Of a stretch of DNA of 64,000 bases, positions 18,026-27,335 are shown one piece after another. Source of the DNA: Algoriphagus sp. (GTDB lineage: Bacteria > Bacteroidota > Bacteroidia > Cytophagales > Cyclobacteriaceae); NCBI GenBank assembly GCA_029945945.1, contig JAQSDM010000013.1:62001-126000 (forward strand), given 5' to 3'. Position 1 is the stretch's first letter. Every line of letters starts with the position of its first letter. The notes under the pieces are model-generated. The model was not told the origin of the DNA and did no database searches. It saw only the letters and a list, made by a program, of their open reading frames with translations. A program made the translations under genes and the position numbers.

Positions 18026-18397
18026 TCAATCTCCAAGGATTTCCTGAAGGTCACTTTCACTGATAGGTTTCTCGTAAATGGCATGAATAAATCCATCGTT
18101 TTTAACTCTTTCATTATCTTCTGTACTCACTGAACCGGTAACCAAAATCAGCCTGGACTCTATCGAATTTTTCTTCAATAGCTCGACAAGATCCCAGCCA
18201 CTCATCTCTGGCAAATTCAAGTCCAGAAAAATCAGATCCACCTTGTTTTCTTGCAAAAAATCGATCGCTTCAGAAGGTGTTGTTTTGAAAAATAACACGA
18301 CCTCTGGAAACATAAATCCCAACTTTTTTCGAAATAAAAGGTGCTGGATTTTATCATCATCCAAGACAAGTATTTTTTGAATTTTTAGTAAGTGCAT
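18026..18397 (-). CDS. Single-domain response regulator (CheY-like)
   Basis: The ATG at 18397 gives 123 residues: a receiver domain and nothing else. Key residues are the acidic pair in LVLDDDK, the phospho-acceptor Asp in IFLDLNLPEMSGW, the switch Ser/Thr in ILVTGS and the conserved Lys in YEKP. A longer frame opening at 18448 adds 17 residues and is less likely because the receiver fold starts at IQKILVLDD. There is no DNA-binding output domain, so it should act through protein contacts or phosphotransfer. No histidine kinase is nearby. The partner is unknown. Confidence 0.85.
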   Translation of the reverse strand: MHLLKIQKILVLDDDKIQHLLFRKKLGFMFPEVVLFFKTTPSEAIDFLQENKVDLIFLDLNLPEMSGWDLVELLKKNSIESRLILVTGSVSTEDNERVKNDGFIHAIYEKPISESDLQEILGD

Positions 18398-19190
18398 TTT
18401 AATTCTAATCCAATTAAGGCAAAAAAACTGGTTGAAATCTTCAATCAATTAACGTACAAAAGTGCGTCTTTGGATTTATTTTCGAAGGTCAAAGCTTTAG
18501 TTAAAATGCTCGCTTTCCTAACTTAATGAGCCATTTTTTTGATATTATAAATAAGTCACCGTTTTCCAAATTCAGTGATAAATGGGCTCATTTCTAATAA
18601 TTAGTCAAGACTAAACTTTTTAGGTCGGACAAATTACGCTAAGACTAAACCAGTTTTAAAACTCATTAAATCAGTATCTTACAAATAGAAATGTAAAGTG
18701 ATTAATCAAATTTGATTTCATTGTTTTTTGAAAATCATAAATTCTGATTTCCCCGTCAAAAAGGTTCAAGTCTCACCCGATCTCTTAAAGAACTTCCCAT
18801 TACTATTCCACTTTCATTTCATCAATGACTTCCAGGACGTGAGAACTTCAGAGGAATTCATCGATTAGAATTAAAGGCAGCATTGAAATTGAAATCCTCT
18901 TTTCCTGTTGGTCTTTTGGATTAGCAAATCCAAATCCACTCAATAATGAGTCTGAAAAATCATGCAAGTAATGTCATCTGTAACTCTCGAAAATTGAAAA
19001 TTTAGACGCGCATATTCAGGAGTTTTAGGGTGAGATTTTTAGTAACTTACTTTCAATTTCAAGGGTTTTATTGAGGTGTAATAATTGAGTAATTTTCACA
19101 CTCCGTTTCACTCCTGCCCCAAATCGGGAACAATGATTCCTCACAAATCCGGAAGCAAAACAAGAGTTACACCTAAACATATTTACTGCA
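18398..19190. other. Long gene-free AT-rich stretch
   Basis: No coding frame of convincing length was found on either strand over nearly 0.8 kb, which is unusual in this compact window. Visible structure: AATGAGCC (18524-18531) can pair with GGCTCATT (18584-18591), extended by ATTT/AAAT; an inverted repeat TTAGTC-AA-GACTAA (18601-18614); and a direct repeat AAGACTAAAC at 18607 and 18641. A short open stretch near 18790-18866 ends in a stop without a plausible start. The region may hold an unrecognised small RNA, operators or a decayed gene; I cannot assign one. Confidence 0.4.
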
Positions 19191-19643
19191 ATGAGAAAGC
19201 TTATTCTTTGTATCGCTCTGATCTTTTCAGCTGCCAGTTTGAGCCTTGCTCAGGAAAATTACGATGAAGCTCTCGCAAAAAAACTGGGGGCTGATGAATA
19301 TGGGATGAAGAAATATGTCATCGCTTTTCTTTATCGCGGTGACCGGGTGAGCGAATATTCAGAAGCTGAACGAGCCGAAATACAGAATGGTCATATGGCC
19401 AATATTAACAAGTTAGCTGAGGAAGGAAAGTTGGTTTTAGCAGGGCCATTTTTTGGAAATGAAGAATTGAGGGGCTTATTCTTTTTCTCAGTCGGAAGCA
19501 TTGACGAAGCAAAAGCGCTGACAGAATCTGATCCGGCAGTCAAAGCAGGAGTATTGAAAATGGAGCTAAAAGAATGGTATGCTACTGCTGCTTTGGGAAT
19601 GGTGGTGGAGATTAGCGAGAAGATTGCCAGGAAAAATTTTTAG
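19191..19643 (+). CDS. Secreted YciI-like (YCII domain) protein
   Basis: The protein has 150 residues. A signal peptide (MRKLILCIALIFSAASLSLAQ) is followed by a YCII dimeric alpha-beta barrel domain (about residues 38-140): YVIAFLYRGDRVSE, HMANINKLAEEGKLVLAGPFF and FSVGSIDEAKALTESDPAVKAG. The conserved His/Asp pair of the fold is present. YCII proteins relate to muconolactone-isomerase-like barrels, and the exported versions in Bacteroidota have no known substrate. It is monocistronic, with a near-consensus TTG-16 nt-TAATTTTC upstream (about 19072-19098). Confidence 0.82.
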   Translation: MRKLILCIALIFSAASLSLAQENYDEALAKKLGADEYGMKKYVIAFLYRGDRVSEYSEAERAEIQNGHMANINKLAEEGKLVLAGPFFGNEELRGLFFFSVGSIDEAKALTESDPAVKAGVLKMELKEWYATAALGMVVEISEKIARKNF

Positions 19644-19738
19644 AATTATGGCCAGAATTTCAAAAACCTAATCATTAGTTGATATTGGTTGCGACGTAAA
19701 CTTCACAACACCATAACATTACTCCGGAATATTCTTCG

Positions 19739-19746
19739 TACTTTTG
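19739..19746 (+). promoter_or_regulatory. -7 box of typA
   Basis: TACTTTTG, an exact TAnnTTTG match, lies 19 nt before the typA ATG. No good TTG element is seen at normal spacing. Confidence 0.55.
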
Positions 19747-19765
19747 CACCTCAATTAGGAAAAAA

Positions 19766-21571
19766 ATGTTGAATATCCGGAATATCGCGATTATCGCACA
19801 CGTTGACCACGGCAAAACTACGCTTGTGGACAAAATCATTCATGCTTCTCAAATCTTCAGAGAAAACCAGCAGTTTCAGGACTTGATCCTGGACAGCAAC
19901 GATTTAGAGCGTGAAAGAGGAATTACTATCCTTTCAAAGAACGTATCTGTCCGCTACAAGGACGCTAAAATCAATATTATTGACACTCCTGGTCACGCTG
20001 ATTTCGGCGGTGAAGTTGAGCGGGTTTTGAAGATGGCTGATGGTGTGATCTTGCTTGTGGATGCTTTCGAAGGCCCTATGCCTCAGACCCGATTTGTATT
20101 GGGCAAAGCTTTGGCACTTGGTCTTACTCCAATTGTGGTAGTAAATAAAGTAGATAAAGAGAACTGTCGTCCTGACGAAGTACATGAGTCAGTTTTTGAC
20201 TTGATGTTCAATTTGGACGCTACTGAAGATCAATTGAACTTCTTTACCTTATATGGTTCTGCAAAGCAAAACTGGATGGGTCCTGATTGGAAAAACCCAA
20301 CTGATAATATTTTCCCTCTTTTAGATGCTGTTTTGGAGCATATCCCTGCGCCAAAAATTGACGAAGGAAGTCTTCAAATGCAAATAACCTCGTTGGATTA
20401 CTCCAGTTTCGTGGGACGTATTGCTATCGGTCGAGTGAAAAGAGGAACAATCACCGAGAACCAACAAATCGCACTTTGCAAAGCTGACGGCTCCATCAAG
20501 AAGATGAAGGTTAAAGAATTGCAGGTATTTGAAGGCCTTGGAAGAGTGAAAGTTTCAGAAGTAATGGCAGGCGATATTTGCGCTGTGATGGGAATTGAAG
20601 ATTTTGAAATCGGAGACACTATTGCATTTGCTGATAATCCTGAGCCGCTACCAAGAATTTCGATCGATGAGCCTACAATGAACATGCTCTTCACGATCAA
20701 CAACTCACCATTCTTCGGTAAAGAAGGAAAATTCGTGACTTCACGTCACCTGAGAGACAGACTTTTCAAGGAAACTGAGAAAAATCTGGCTATGAAAGTC
20801 GAAAGCACAGATAGTGAGGACAAATTCCTTGTCTACGGACGTGGTATCCTTCACTTGTCTATTCTGATCGAAACGATGAGAAGAGAAGGCTACGAACTTC
20901 AGGTTGGTCAGCCACAAGTAATCTTCAAAGAAATCGACGGAGTGAAATGTGAGCCTATTGAATTGCTAGTGGTAGATGTACCTCAGGAAACTGCCGGTAA
21001 AGTTATCGAACTTGCAACTCAGCGAAAAGGTGAATTGACTATCATGGAGCCAAAAGGTGACCTTCAGCATTTAGAGTTCAGAATTCCTGCAAGAGGTTTG
21101 ATTGGGTTGAGAAACAACGTGTTGACTGCCACCCAAGGTGAGGCCATCATGAACCATAGATTCTCCGAGTATGAGCCTTTCAAAGGAACTATCCCAGGAA
21201 GAATCAACGGCTCGCTAATCGCAATGGAAGGCGGTCCTTGTACAGCTTACGCGATCGATAAGCTTCAGGACAGAGGTTCTTTCTTCGTAGATCCAGGAGA
21301 TGATTTATACGCAGGTCAAGTTGTAGGTGAGCATTCACGTGACAACGACATCGTGGTAAACATTCAAAAAGGCAAGAAATTGACCAACATGAGAGCTTCC
21401 GGTACTGATGATAACGTCAGAATTATACCTGCTAAGAAGTTTTCTTTGGAAGAGGCGATGGAATACATCCAAAAAGATGAATACCTTGAAATCACTCCTA
21501 AATCCATCCGTATGAGAAAAATCTACCTGGATGAGAACGAAAGAGGAAGAATGGCTAAGAAAGATTCTTAA
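19766..21571 (+). CDS. typA: Translational GTPase TypA/BipA
   Basis: This 601-residue elongation-factor-like GTPase binds ribosomes and helps 50S assembly under stress. G1 is AHVDHGKTT (residues 11-19), followed by ERERGITILSKN (switch I), DTPGHADFGGEVER (G3) and VNKVD (G4). The EF-G-like domains III and V and the TypA-specific C-terminal domain complete it (LIGLRNNVLTATQGEAIMNH; KLTNMRASGTDDN). Length is as expected. It is a single-gene unit with its own -7 box and a strong terminator. Confidence 0.97.
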   Translation: MLNIRNIAIIAHVDHGKTTLVDKIIHASQIFRENQQFQDLILDSNDLERERGITILSKNVSVRYKDAKINIIDTPGHADFGGEVERVLKMADGVILLVDAFEGPMPQTRFVLGKALALGLTPIVVVNKVDKENCRPDEVHESVFDLMFNLDATEDQLNFFTLYGSAKQNWMGPDWKNPTDNIFPLLDAVLEHIPAPKIDEGSLQMQITSLDYSSFVGRIAIGRVKRGTITENQQIALCKADGSIKKMKVKELQVFEGLGRVKVSEVMAGDICAVMGIEDFEIGDTIAFADNPEPLPRISIDEPTMNMLFTINNSPFFGKEGKFVTSRHLRDRLFKETEKNLAMKVESTDSEDKFLVYGRGILHLSILIETMRREGYELQVGQPQVIFKEIDGVKCEPIELLVVDVPQETAGKVIELATQRKGELTIMEPKGDLQHLEFRIPARGLIGLRNNVLTATQGEAIMNHRFSEYEPFKGTIPGRINGSLIAMEGGPCTAYAIDKLQDRGSFFVDPGDDLYAGQVVGEHSRDNDIVVNIQKGKKLTNMRASGTDDNVRIIPAKKFSLEEAMEYIQKDEYLEITPKSIRMRKIYLDENERGRMAKKDS

Positions 21572-21594
21572 TCAAGAATTGAAATAATAGAACC

Positions 21595-21634
21595 AAAAAA
21601 AATCCCTCAGACGAAAGTTTGAGGGATTTTTCTT
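21595..21634. terminator. Terminator after typA with a GAAA tetraloop
   Basis: AAAATCCCTCAGAC pairs with GTTTGAGGGATTTT around a GAAA loop (one G-T pair), with A- and T-runs. It serves typA and probably the convergent aldo/keto reductase gene. Confidence 0.9.
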
Positions 21635-22621
21635 TTACCACTGATGGTGAACTTCCGGTTTTATGTATTGCTCATAGATCCTGACAGCTTCCTGCATTTG
21701 ATGCGGATTCAAAGGAGGCAATTGGGAAGCTCTGACATTGCCATTCAATTGTTCCAAACTGGATGCTCCAGGAATGACGGTACTGACTTGCTTAAACATC
21801 AAGATCCATCTCAAAGCCTGGGCCGCCAGATCATGATTGTCTGCAAAGTCTGATTTTAACTCCTCAATTGCCGGAAAGGCTTTTTCCAACGGAACACCAG
21901 AGAACGTTTCCCCTTTATCAAAGGCTTTTCCATCCCTGTTGAAGTTGCGATGATCATCGTTTCCGAAGGTTGACTCAGGAGTGATTTTGCCGGATAACAG
22001 ACCACTTGCCAATGGAACCCGGATTATAAGTCCCACTTGGTTGATTGCCGCAAGATTGAAAAGCATCTCGGAGGGTCTTTGCCTGAAAAGATTGAAAATT
22101 ATCTGAACTGTTGACACGATGTCATACTTCATCGCTGTCATTGCTTCATTGATCCGCTCCACACTCACTCCCATTGCAGCGATTTTTCCTTCTGCTTTCA
22201 GATCTTCGAAAAGTCTAAACATCTCATCTCGCAGATAAACCTCATTTGGCGGGCAATGCAATTGAATTAAGTCAAGCTGATCGAGCCCTGTATTTCTCAG
22301 ACTATCTTCCACGAATCTGCGGAGTTTATCCGTGGTATATCCTTCATTTATGTGAGGCTGAATCCTCCGTCCGCATTTGGTTGCCACGTATATCTTTTCA
22401 GATCGGTCACGAACAGCTTTCCCAACTGCTGCTTCACTCAATCCCCTATCATACACATCAGCTGTGTCCACAAAATTGATTCCCTGATCAAACGCAGAAT
22501 GCAAAAGTTCATCCGCTCTCTTGGGATCAAATGGCTTCCCCCATCCCCCGCCTACTTGCCATGTTCCAAGACCTATTTCGGAAACTTTCCATCCGGTTTT
22601 TCCTAAAACTCTAAAATTCAT
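21635..22621 (-). CDS. Aldo/keto reductase
   Basis: This 328-residue NADPH-dependent (beta/alpha)8 oxidoreductase has the AKR signatures: GLGTWQVGGGWG at the N-terminus, DTADVYDRGLSE with the catalytic Asp and Tyr, the Lys in YVATKCGRR, and the His in IQLHCPPNEV. The cofactor loop is near STVIPGASSLEQL. It is closest to the AKR11/YghZ-like general stress type. It is monocistronic; the substrate is unknown. Confidence 0.9.
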   Translation of the reverse strand: MNFRVLGKTGWKVSEIGLGTWQVGGGWGKPFDPKRADELLHSAFDQGINFVDTADVYDRGLSEAAVGKAVRDRSEKIYVATKCGRRIQPHINEGYTTDKLRRFVEDSLRNTGLDQLDLIQLHCPPNEVYLRDEMFRLFEDLKAEGKIAAMGVSVERINEAMTAMKYDIVSTVQIIFNLFRQRPSEMLFNLAAINQVGLIIRVPLASGLLSGKITPESTFGNDDHRNFNRDGKAFDKGETFSGVPLEKAFPAIEELKSDFADNHDLAAQALRWILMFKQVSTVIPGASSLEQLNGNVRASQLPPLNPHQMQEAVRIYEQYIKPEVHHQW

Positions 22622-22741
22622 ATTTCTATCCTAAATTGTTTTTTTGGCAATTGATTTCTCCTTTTCAAAAGCATGATACTTACAACAAGTTATTTTCTTG
22701 GCAGTAATTACCAAGCAGTAATTTCTTCAATCCAAAAAAGG

Positions 22742-23809
22742 TTATTTTAACCCTTTGATGACAATTTTCCCCGTACCATCTGTCAGGCAAGGATATTGAA
22801 ATTCGTATTTCGCATTTTTAGGATTGTTAATGGTCTCATAAAAGTCATCCAGGAATTTGAGTGTCAATTTAATATCCTTTTCATCAAGCAGTGTGCTGCC
22901 GGAATACAAAGAATAAATAGCTTCTTTTTGAGAATTAAATTCCGAAAATGTCTTTTCAAAATAGTGCATGTCTTCAACGCAATATCCGCGGTATCTCCTT
23001 TCGGTTACGGATGATAACAATAATTCAGGTGCTGGCAACGCATATGGAGCTCGTACTATTCCGGAGTGATCAAAATCATAAGGTACTGCAACTGGGTTTG
23101 CCATCTCAGGACCACGCATCAGTTTGATATTTTGTCTGTATTGAATAGACCAGTCTGTATTACCAATCAGATATTGAAAAACTGCCATCCGATGAAAATC
23201 CTCTGGCTCTATTCTTTCGGGGTGAACAAGATCCTTATCCAAAGATGTCATTTGATTTCTTTGGGCCATTTGCTCTTCTTCTTCGATCAAAAAAACTAAG
23301 AGAGGATCATATTTCTTTGGCTTTTCCGATTGATCCTCGATGTTTAGCCTCACCAATCGGACTTTAAAGCTTTTGGGGGTAAATAGATTATACAACTTAT
23401 ACACGTAAAACTCTCTCAACACATACCTGTCTCCTTGGCAAGGCATTACGAGTTTGAGCTTATCCTGACCAAGGAAAACCGTGTTTTCAATATCCTCTTT
23501 TGAGAAATTGAGCAATAGCGGAGGATAATCGCAGATATTCATTTCCCGTCTGAAATGCCCCCTTGTCCTGACCCTCAAGGGCACGGTAATTTGCCTTCCT
23601 GAGCTATCCCCAAACCCCATCGAAAAATCAAAATATTGAGGCTCTCCCTTTGTGTTTTTGAAAAGCTTGCTAAAATCTCCTTTCAGATTGATCTCCAAAA
23701 TCTCATCTGAATCAAAAAGCCCCTGATTTTGTCCAAGACAGAGTTGGGACCAAAAGAGGATCGCAATCCATAAAAACAGTCCTTTGATCAATGCCTTTCC
23801 TTTGTTCAT
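22742..23809 (-). CDS. Secreted protein of unknown function, possibly CotH-kinase-like
   Basis: The ATG at 23809 gives 355 residues with a signal peptide (MNKGKALIKGLFLWIAILFW...CLGQ). A frame starting 30 nt earlier adds MNCLEKKLEE and would bury the signal. After VPLRVRTRGHFRRE comes a domain with NTDWSIQYRQNIKLM and VPYDFDHSGIVRAPYA. The paired Asp in YDFD preceded by an N-x-D/W motif is reminiscent of CotH-type atypical kinases, but the similarity is weak and I would not assign activity. It is an isolated gene with no clear promoter motif. Confidence 0.6.
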   Translation of the reverse strand: MNKGKALIKGLFLWIAILFWSQLCLGQNQGLFDSDEILEINLKGDFSKLFKNTKGEPQYFDFSMGFGDSSGRQITVPLRVRTRGHFRREMNICDYPPLLLNFSKEDIENTVFLGQDKLKLVMPCQGDRYVLREFYVYKLYNLFTPKSFKVRLVRLNIEDQSEKPKKYDPLLVFLIEEEEQMAQRNQMTSLDKDLVHPERIEPEDFHRMAVFQYLIGNTDWSIQYRQNIKLMRGPEMANPVAVPYDFDHSGIVRAPYALPAPELLLSSVTERRYRGYCVEDMHYFEKTFSEFNSQKEAIYSLYSGSTLLDEKDIKLTLKFLDDFYETINNPKNAKYEFQYPCLTDGTGKIVIKGLK

Positions 23810-24020
23810 CTCTTCCAATTTTTTTTCCAGACAGTTCAAAAACCTTCAATAAAAGGGCTTAGATAGATTTAAGTTAGCTAAAAAAAAATGCGAGCAACAA
23901 CTGAATTATCTAAAAGCCATATTAATATTTATCTTTAAATCCGCTTTAAAAAACCCTTCGAAAACTGGCTGGTTTACAAAAGCGGAGAAGTTCTTTTCCC
24001 AAATCTCAATACCTCAAACC

Positions 24021-24413
24021 ATGAAATCAAGAAGACAATTTATAAAAGTTATAGGCGTGGCGAGTGCCACTGCTTTCTTACCTATTACCTCAATCGCATC
24101 TGAAATGGCAAAGCAAAAAATGATTCACCAAGTTTATTTCTGGCTTCACGATCCGGCCAACACACAAGAATTCCTGACCGAAGCTGTCCCAATGCTAGGT
24201 CGTTGCAAAACTGTCGCTAAATTTATTGCTGGTACTCCTGCACCCACTGCCGACAGAGCAGTTGTAGACCACAGTTTCCAGGTTTCTTGCACTATATTTT
24301 TTGATAGCCTGGAAGATCAGGACGTCTATCAGTCAGACCCGCTTCACCTGGAGTTTATAGAGAAATATTCCAGCATGTGGAAAACTGTAAAAGTGTACGA
24401 CATTTCGATTTAA
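24021..24413 (+). CDS. Tat-exported Dabb-domain protein
   Basis: The protein has 130 residues. A twin-arginine signal is seen as KSRRQFIKV followed by a moderate hydrophobic stretch (GVASATAFLPI). The mature part is a stress-responsive A/B-barrel (Dabb) domain: IHQVYFWLHDP, a central Pro-rich GTPAPTADRAVVDHSFQ, then QSDPLHLEFIEKYSSMW. Such domains dimerise; some bind aromatic or small ligands. It lies 55 nt upstream of an S41 peptidase on the same strand, so they may share a transcript, with no obvious functional link. Confidence 0.8.
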   Translation: MKSRRQFIKVIGVASATAFLPITSIASEMAKQKMIHQVYFWLHDPANTQEFLTEAVPMLGRCKTVAKFIAGTPAPTADRAVVDHSFQVSCTIFFDSLEDQDVYQSDPLHLEFIEKYSSMWKTVKVYDISI

Positions 24414-24468
24414 GAAAACCCAGATTAGGTTTCTCCTCGTAAATACCTGAAATACAAAATATTCTGAC

Positions 24469-25788
24469 ATGAAAAATGTGAAGTGGATAATTGGGCTGGT
24501 GTTGGTTGGATTTTGGGGCTGTGAACCCAAAGAAGATCCGACTCCAACTCCTCAGGCGGATGTGGTGAAGGAAGCAATTTACACCACCATGAAAGAATGG
24601 TATTATTGGAATCAGGAACTTCCTGCAAGCGTGGATGTGACCAAATCTGCCACCAATGACGATTTTCTAAGCGGGATTATCTTCAAGCCTCTTGACCGGT
24701 TTTCGTATTTAACGACCACGGAAGCTTTCAACAATTCATTTGTAGGAAGAAATGCAGGACATGGTTTTGGTTTCGCCTTCGACGCAGAGGAAAGACTTTA
24801 TCTCACCTTTGTGTTTGATGAATCTCCTGCTGGAAAAGACGGTTGGAAGAGAGGATGGGAAATCACCCAAATCAATGGGAAACCGATTGCTGAATATAAA
24901 ACCAGTACAGGTGGATATGATTTCAAATTAGGCACAACGGATCCCGGGGTTACTAATTCATTCACCTTCAAACTTCCTGACGGAACCACAACCACCCGGA
25001 CAAATGTGAAAGCAGAGTATCAGTCCAACTCAGTTCTTCATCAGGGTATTTTCGAAATACCAGGAAAGAAAGTTGGGTATTGGGCTTATCAAAGCTTCAA
25101 GGCAACTGCTGGTTTGACACCTACAAGAAGTAGTGAAGTGCAAAGCTCGATGGAATATTTCCAATCTCAGGGCATCAATGAATTGATTATTGACCTGCGC
25201 TACAATGGAGGCGGATCTGTCGCGGTAGCTGAGCAAATTTGCAATTACCTGATTCAGTCTTCGAACACCAACAAGTTGATGTACACCAACAAGTTGAATT
25301 CAATCAAGACCAGTCAAAACAGCTCAAAAAACTTCAGCAAAATTGGGTCATTAAACCTAAGTCGGGTTATTTTCATCACTTCACGAGGCTCAGCATCTGC
25401 TTCCGAATTGGTGATCAATAATCTGGATCCATACATGGATTTGGTTTTGATCGGAGATAATACGTACGGAAAGCCAGTCGGTTCGTTCCCACTTTCCAGC
25501 TACAACAGAACGTTGAAAGACAATAATGTTGAATTGGTGCCGATCACATTTGCGACAGCAAATTCCGCAGGAAAAGCAGAATATTTCGATGGATTTCCGG
25601 CTGACTTTCCGATAGGAGATTCACCACAATTTACCTGGGGAGATAAGAGAGATTTAAGACTTGCAGCTGCACTCCAATACCTTCAAAACGGAACTGTCAG
25701 CGGAAGAATGCTCAACACTTATTACCGGCCTAAATGGGAAATGATTGATGCTTTCAAAGGTTTGCAACAGGAATTCCCAGCTTATTAA
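24469..25788 (+). CDS. S41-family C-terminal-processing-type peptidase, lipoprotein
   Basis: This 439-residue lipoprotein (lipobox VGFWGC, Cys near residue 18) is anchored in the cell envelope. A PDZ-like region (about residues 100-190) precedes the tail-specific protease domain. The catalytic serine is probably Ser310 in GSASASELV and the general base Lys335 in GDNTYGKPVG, 25 residues apart as in CtpA/Prc. IIDLRYNGGGSV is the characteristic strand-loop. It is similar in architecture to the protein at 41192, its paralogue. Substrates are unknown. Confidence 0.9.
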   Translation: MKNVKWIIGLVLVGFWGCEPKEDPTPTPQADVVKEAIYTTMKEWYYWNQELPASVDVTKSATNDDFLSGIIFKPLDRFSYLTTTEAFNNSFVGRNAGHGFGFAFDAEERLYLTFVFDESPAGKDGWKRGWEITQINGKPIAEYKTSTGGYDFKLGTTDPGVTNSFTFKLPDGTTTTRTNVKAEYQSNSVLHQGIFEIPGKKVGYWAYQSFKATAGLTPTRSSEVQSSMEYFQSQGINELIIDLRYNGGGSVAVAEQICNYLIQSSNTNKLMYTNKLNSIKTSQNSSKNFSKIGSLNLSRVIFITSRGSASASELVINNLDPYMDLVLIGDNTYGKPVGSFPLSSYNRTLKDNNVELVPITFATANSAGKAEYFDGFPADFPIGDSPQFTWGDKRDLRLAAALQYLQNGTVSGRMLNTYYRPKWEMIDAFKGLQQEFPAY

Positions 25789-25790
25789 AG

Positions 25791-25824
25791 CAAAAAAGCC
25801 CGGTCATTTGATCGGGCTTTTTTG
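25791..25824. terminator. Bidirectional terminator between the S41 gene and hisIE
   Basis: AAAAAAGCCCG / CGGGCTTTTTT forms an 11-bp core stem extended by partial pairing in the 9-nt loop. Both A- and T-runs are present, so it ends the S41 gene and the minus-strand his genes. Confidence 0.9.
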
Positions 25825-26421
25825 TTATTTTTTGTGCCTGTCGATCAGGACCTGCATCACCTCATCCAGTTCGTAGCCTTTGGCCTCAAGCAAGATCAAA
25901 TAGTGAAAAAGTAAATCCGCGGCCTCGCCAAGGAAAAGTTCTTTGTTATCATCTTTTGCTTCGATCACTATTTCCACAGCTTCCTCTCCCACTTTCTGAG
26001 CAATCTTATTGATGCCTTTGGCAAAAAGCGATGCCGTGTAGGATTTTTCCGAAGGATTGTTTTTTCTGTCCTTGATGATCGCCCGCAGTTGATCGATAAA
26101 TCCTGTCTTGGAATCGTTGAACTCGTCAAAGCATGTATCAGCTCCAGTGTGACAAACCGGGCCTTTTGGATTTGCTTTGATCAGGAAAGCATCTCCATCA
26201 CAATCGACCAGAATACTTACCAATTCCATGAAATTCCCGGAAGTCTCACCTTTGGTCCAGAGCCTGTTTTTACTTCGGCTGAAGAATGTAACCATTCCGG
26301 TTTCTTTGGTTTTCTCCAAAGCTTCCTCATTCATATAACCTTGCATAAGAATCCTTCCGGTCAAAGCGTCCTGCACAATTGCCGGAACCAAACCGTTCAT
26401 TTTATTAAAGTCGACGTTCAT
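25825..26421 (-). CDS. hisIE: Bifunctional phosphoribosyl-AMP cyclohydrolase / phosphoribosyl-ATP pyrophosphatase
   Basis: This 198-residue fusion performs steps 2 and 3 of histidine synthesis. The HisI part (about residues 8-105) contains the zinc/Mg ligands in LVDCDGDAFLIK and GPVCHTGADTCF. The HisE part (about 110-198) has the MazG-like motif KVGEEAVEIVIEAKD. I chose the ATG at 26421; a TTG nine bases upstream extends the frame by three codons. It is last in the minus-strand his cluster, separated from hisF by 141 nt that hold two inverted hairpin repeats. Confidence 0.95.
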   Translation of the reverse strand: MNVDFNKMNGLVPAIVQDALTGRILMQGYMNEEALEKTKETGMVTFFSRSKNRLWTKGETSGNFMELVSILVDCDGDAFLIKANPKGPVCHTGADTCFDEFNDSKTGFIDQLRAIIKDRKNNPSEKSYTASLFAKGINKIAQKVGEEAVEIVIEAKDDNKELFLGEAADLLFHYLILLEAKGYELDEVMQVLIDRHKK

Positions 26422-26448
26422 TTTTTCCAAGTTTTATTTTTGAAATAC

Positions 26449-26484
26449 TATGGAAATACTGCCCGATAAATCGGGCTGAAATAT
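26449..26484 (+). repeat. Intergenic hairpin repeat, copy A (GATAAATC family)
   Basis: A perfect palindrome-like stem GCCCGATAAATCGGGC is flanked by GGAAATACT on the left and TGAAATA on the right. It lies in the hisF-hisIE gap and is the same type as copies B and C, with different but pairing stem bases. Confidence 0.7.
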
Positions 26485-26504
26485 ATAGAAACAGGTTTGA
26501 TGCT

Positions 26505-26540
26505 GGTTATTTCACCCTGACTTATCAGGGTCAATTTCTA
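26505..26540 (-). repeat. Intergenic hairpin repeat, copy B (inverted)
   Basis: On the minus strand it reads GAAAT-TGA-CCCTGATAAGTCAGGG-TGAAATA, the same plan as copies A and C but in the opposite orientation. The C-to-T and G-to-A changes in the stem compensate each other, which favours selection for structure. Confidence 0.65.
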
Positions 26541-26562
26541 TCTTATTTCAACCGTATTTCTA

Positions 26563-27318
26563 TTACTTTCTAATCGAAATCCCTTCTCTAATCAGATAAT
26601 CTTTCAACTCCGGAATCGGAATTTCTTTAAAGTGAAAGATACTTGCAGCCAACGCCGCGTCTGCTTTCCCGAAGGTAAACACATCTTTGAAATGAGCCAT
26701 ATTTCCAGCTCCTCCCGATGCAATAACCGGAATGCTCAACATCAAAGAAATCTCCGCTGTAATCTCATTGGCAAAACCGGTTTTCATCCCGTCATGATCC
26801 ATGGAAGTGAGCAAAATCTCTCCCGCTCCCCGATCGCAAACTTCCTTGGCCCAAGCCTGAGTTCGGAGCAAAGTTGCTTTTCGGCCTCCATGCGTATGCA
26901 CAAAATCGATCCCGTCAACTTCCCGGGTATCAATCGCAACCACGATACACTGAGAACCAAACTCAGCAGCCATTTCATCGATGATTTTGGGATTCTGAAC
27001 TGCAGCAGAATTGATTGAAATCTTATCCGCTCCTGCGTTCAGCAGGAATTTCACGTCCTCAATGGTAGAAATCCCGCCCCCAACCGTAAATGGAATATTG
27101 ATCGCTTTGGCCACTTTAGTCACCAATTCGGCAAGGGTTTTACGCTTATCGACAGTCGCCGTGATATCCAAAAAGACAAGTTCGTCAGCTCCTTCATCGG
27201 AGTAGATTTTCGCCAGCTCCACCGGATCACCGGCATCACGAAGCTGCACAAAATTTACCCCTTTGACCGTGCGGCCATCTTTGATATCAAGGCAGGGGAT
27301 GATTCGTTTGGTTAACAT
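26563..27318 (-). CDS. hisF: Imidazole glycerol phosphate synthase, cyclase subunit
   Basis: This 251-residue TIM-barrel subunit makes imidazole glycerol phosphate and AICAR from PRFAR with ammonia from HisH. The catalytic Asp is in [15 protein letters not shown] (residues 6-20), and the second in [13 protein letters not shown]. The phosphate loops are FTVGGGI and IASGGAG. It partners with the hisH product from the same cluster. Gaps of 125 and 141 nt on either side carry repeats and no terminator, so one transcript is plausible. Confidence 0.97.
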   Translation of the reverse strand: MLTKRIIPCLDIKDGRTVKGVNFVQLRDAGDPVELAKIYSDEGADELVFLDITATVDKRKTLAELVTKVAKAINIPFTVGGGISTIEDVKFLLNAGADKISINSAAVQNPKIIDEMAAEFGSQCIVVAIDTREVDGIDFVHTHGGRKATLLRTQAWAKEVCDRGAGEILLTSMDHDGMKTGFANEITAEISLMLSIPVIASGGAGNMAHFKDVFTFGKADAALAASIFHFKEIPIPELKDYLIREGISIRK

Positions 27319-27335
27319 TTCTTTAGAAATACGAT

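Noticed and set aside
19085..19267. 60-codon ORF before and over the YciI gene
   Set aside because: It overlaps the YciI signal peptide in another frame and has no protein-like features.
21325..21345. TTCACGTGA core resembling a parS site inside typA
   Set aside because: It is not a full palindrome and encodes conserved TypA residues (HSRDN). parA-parB is over 30 kb away.
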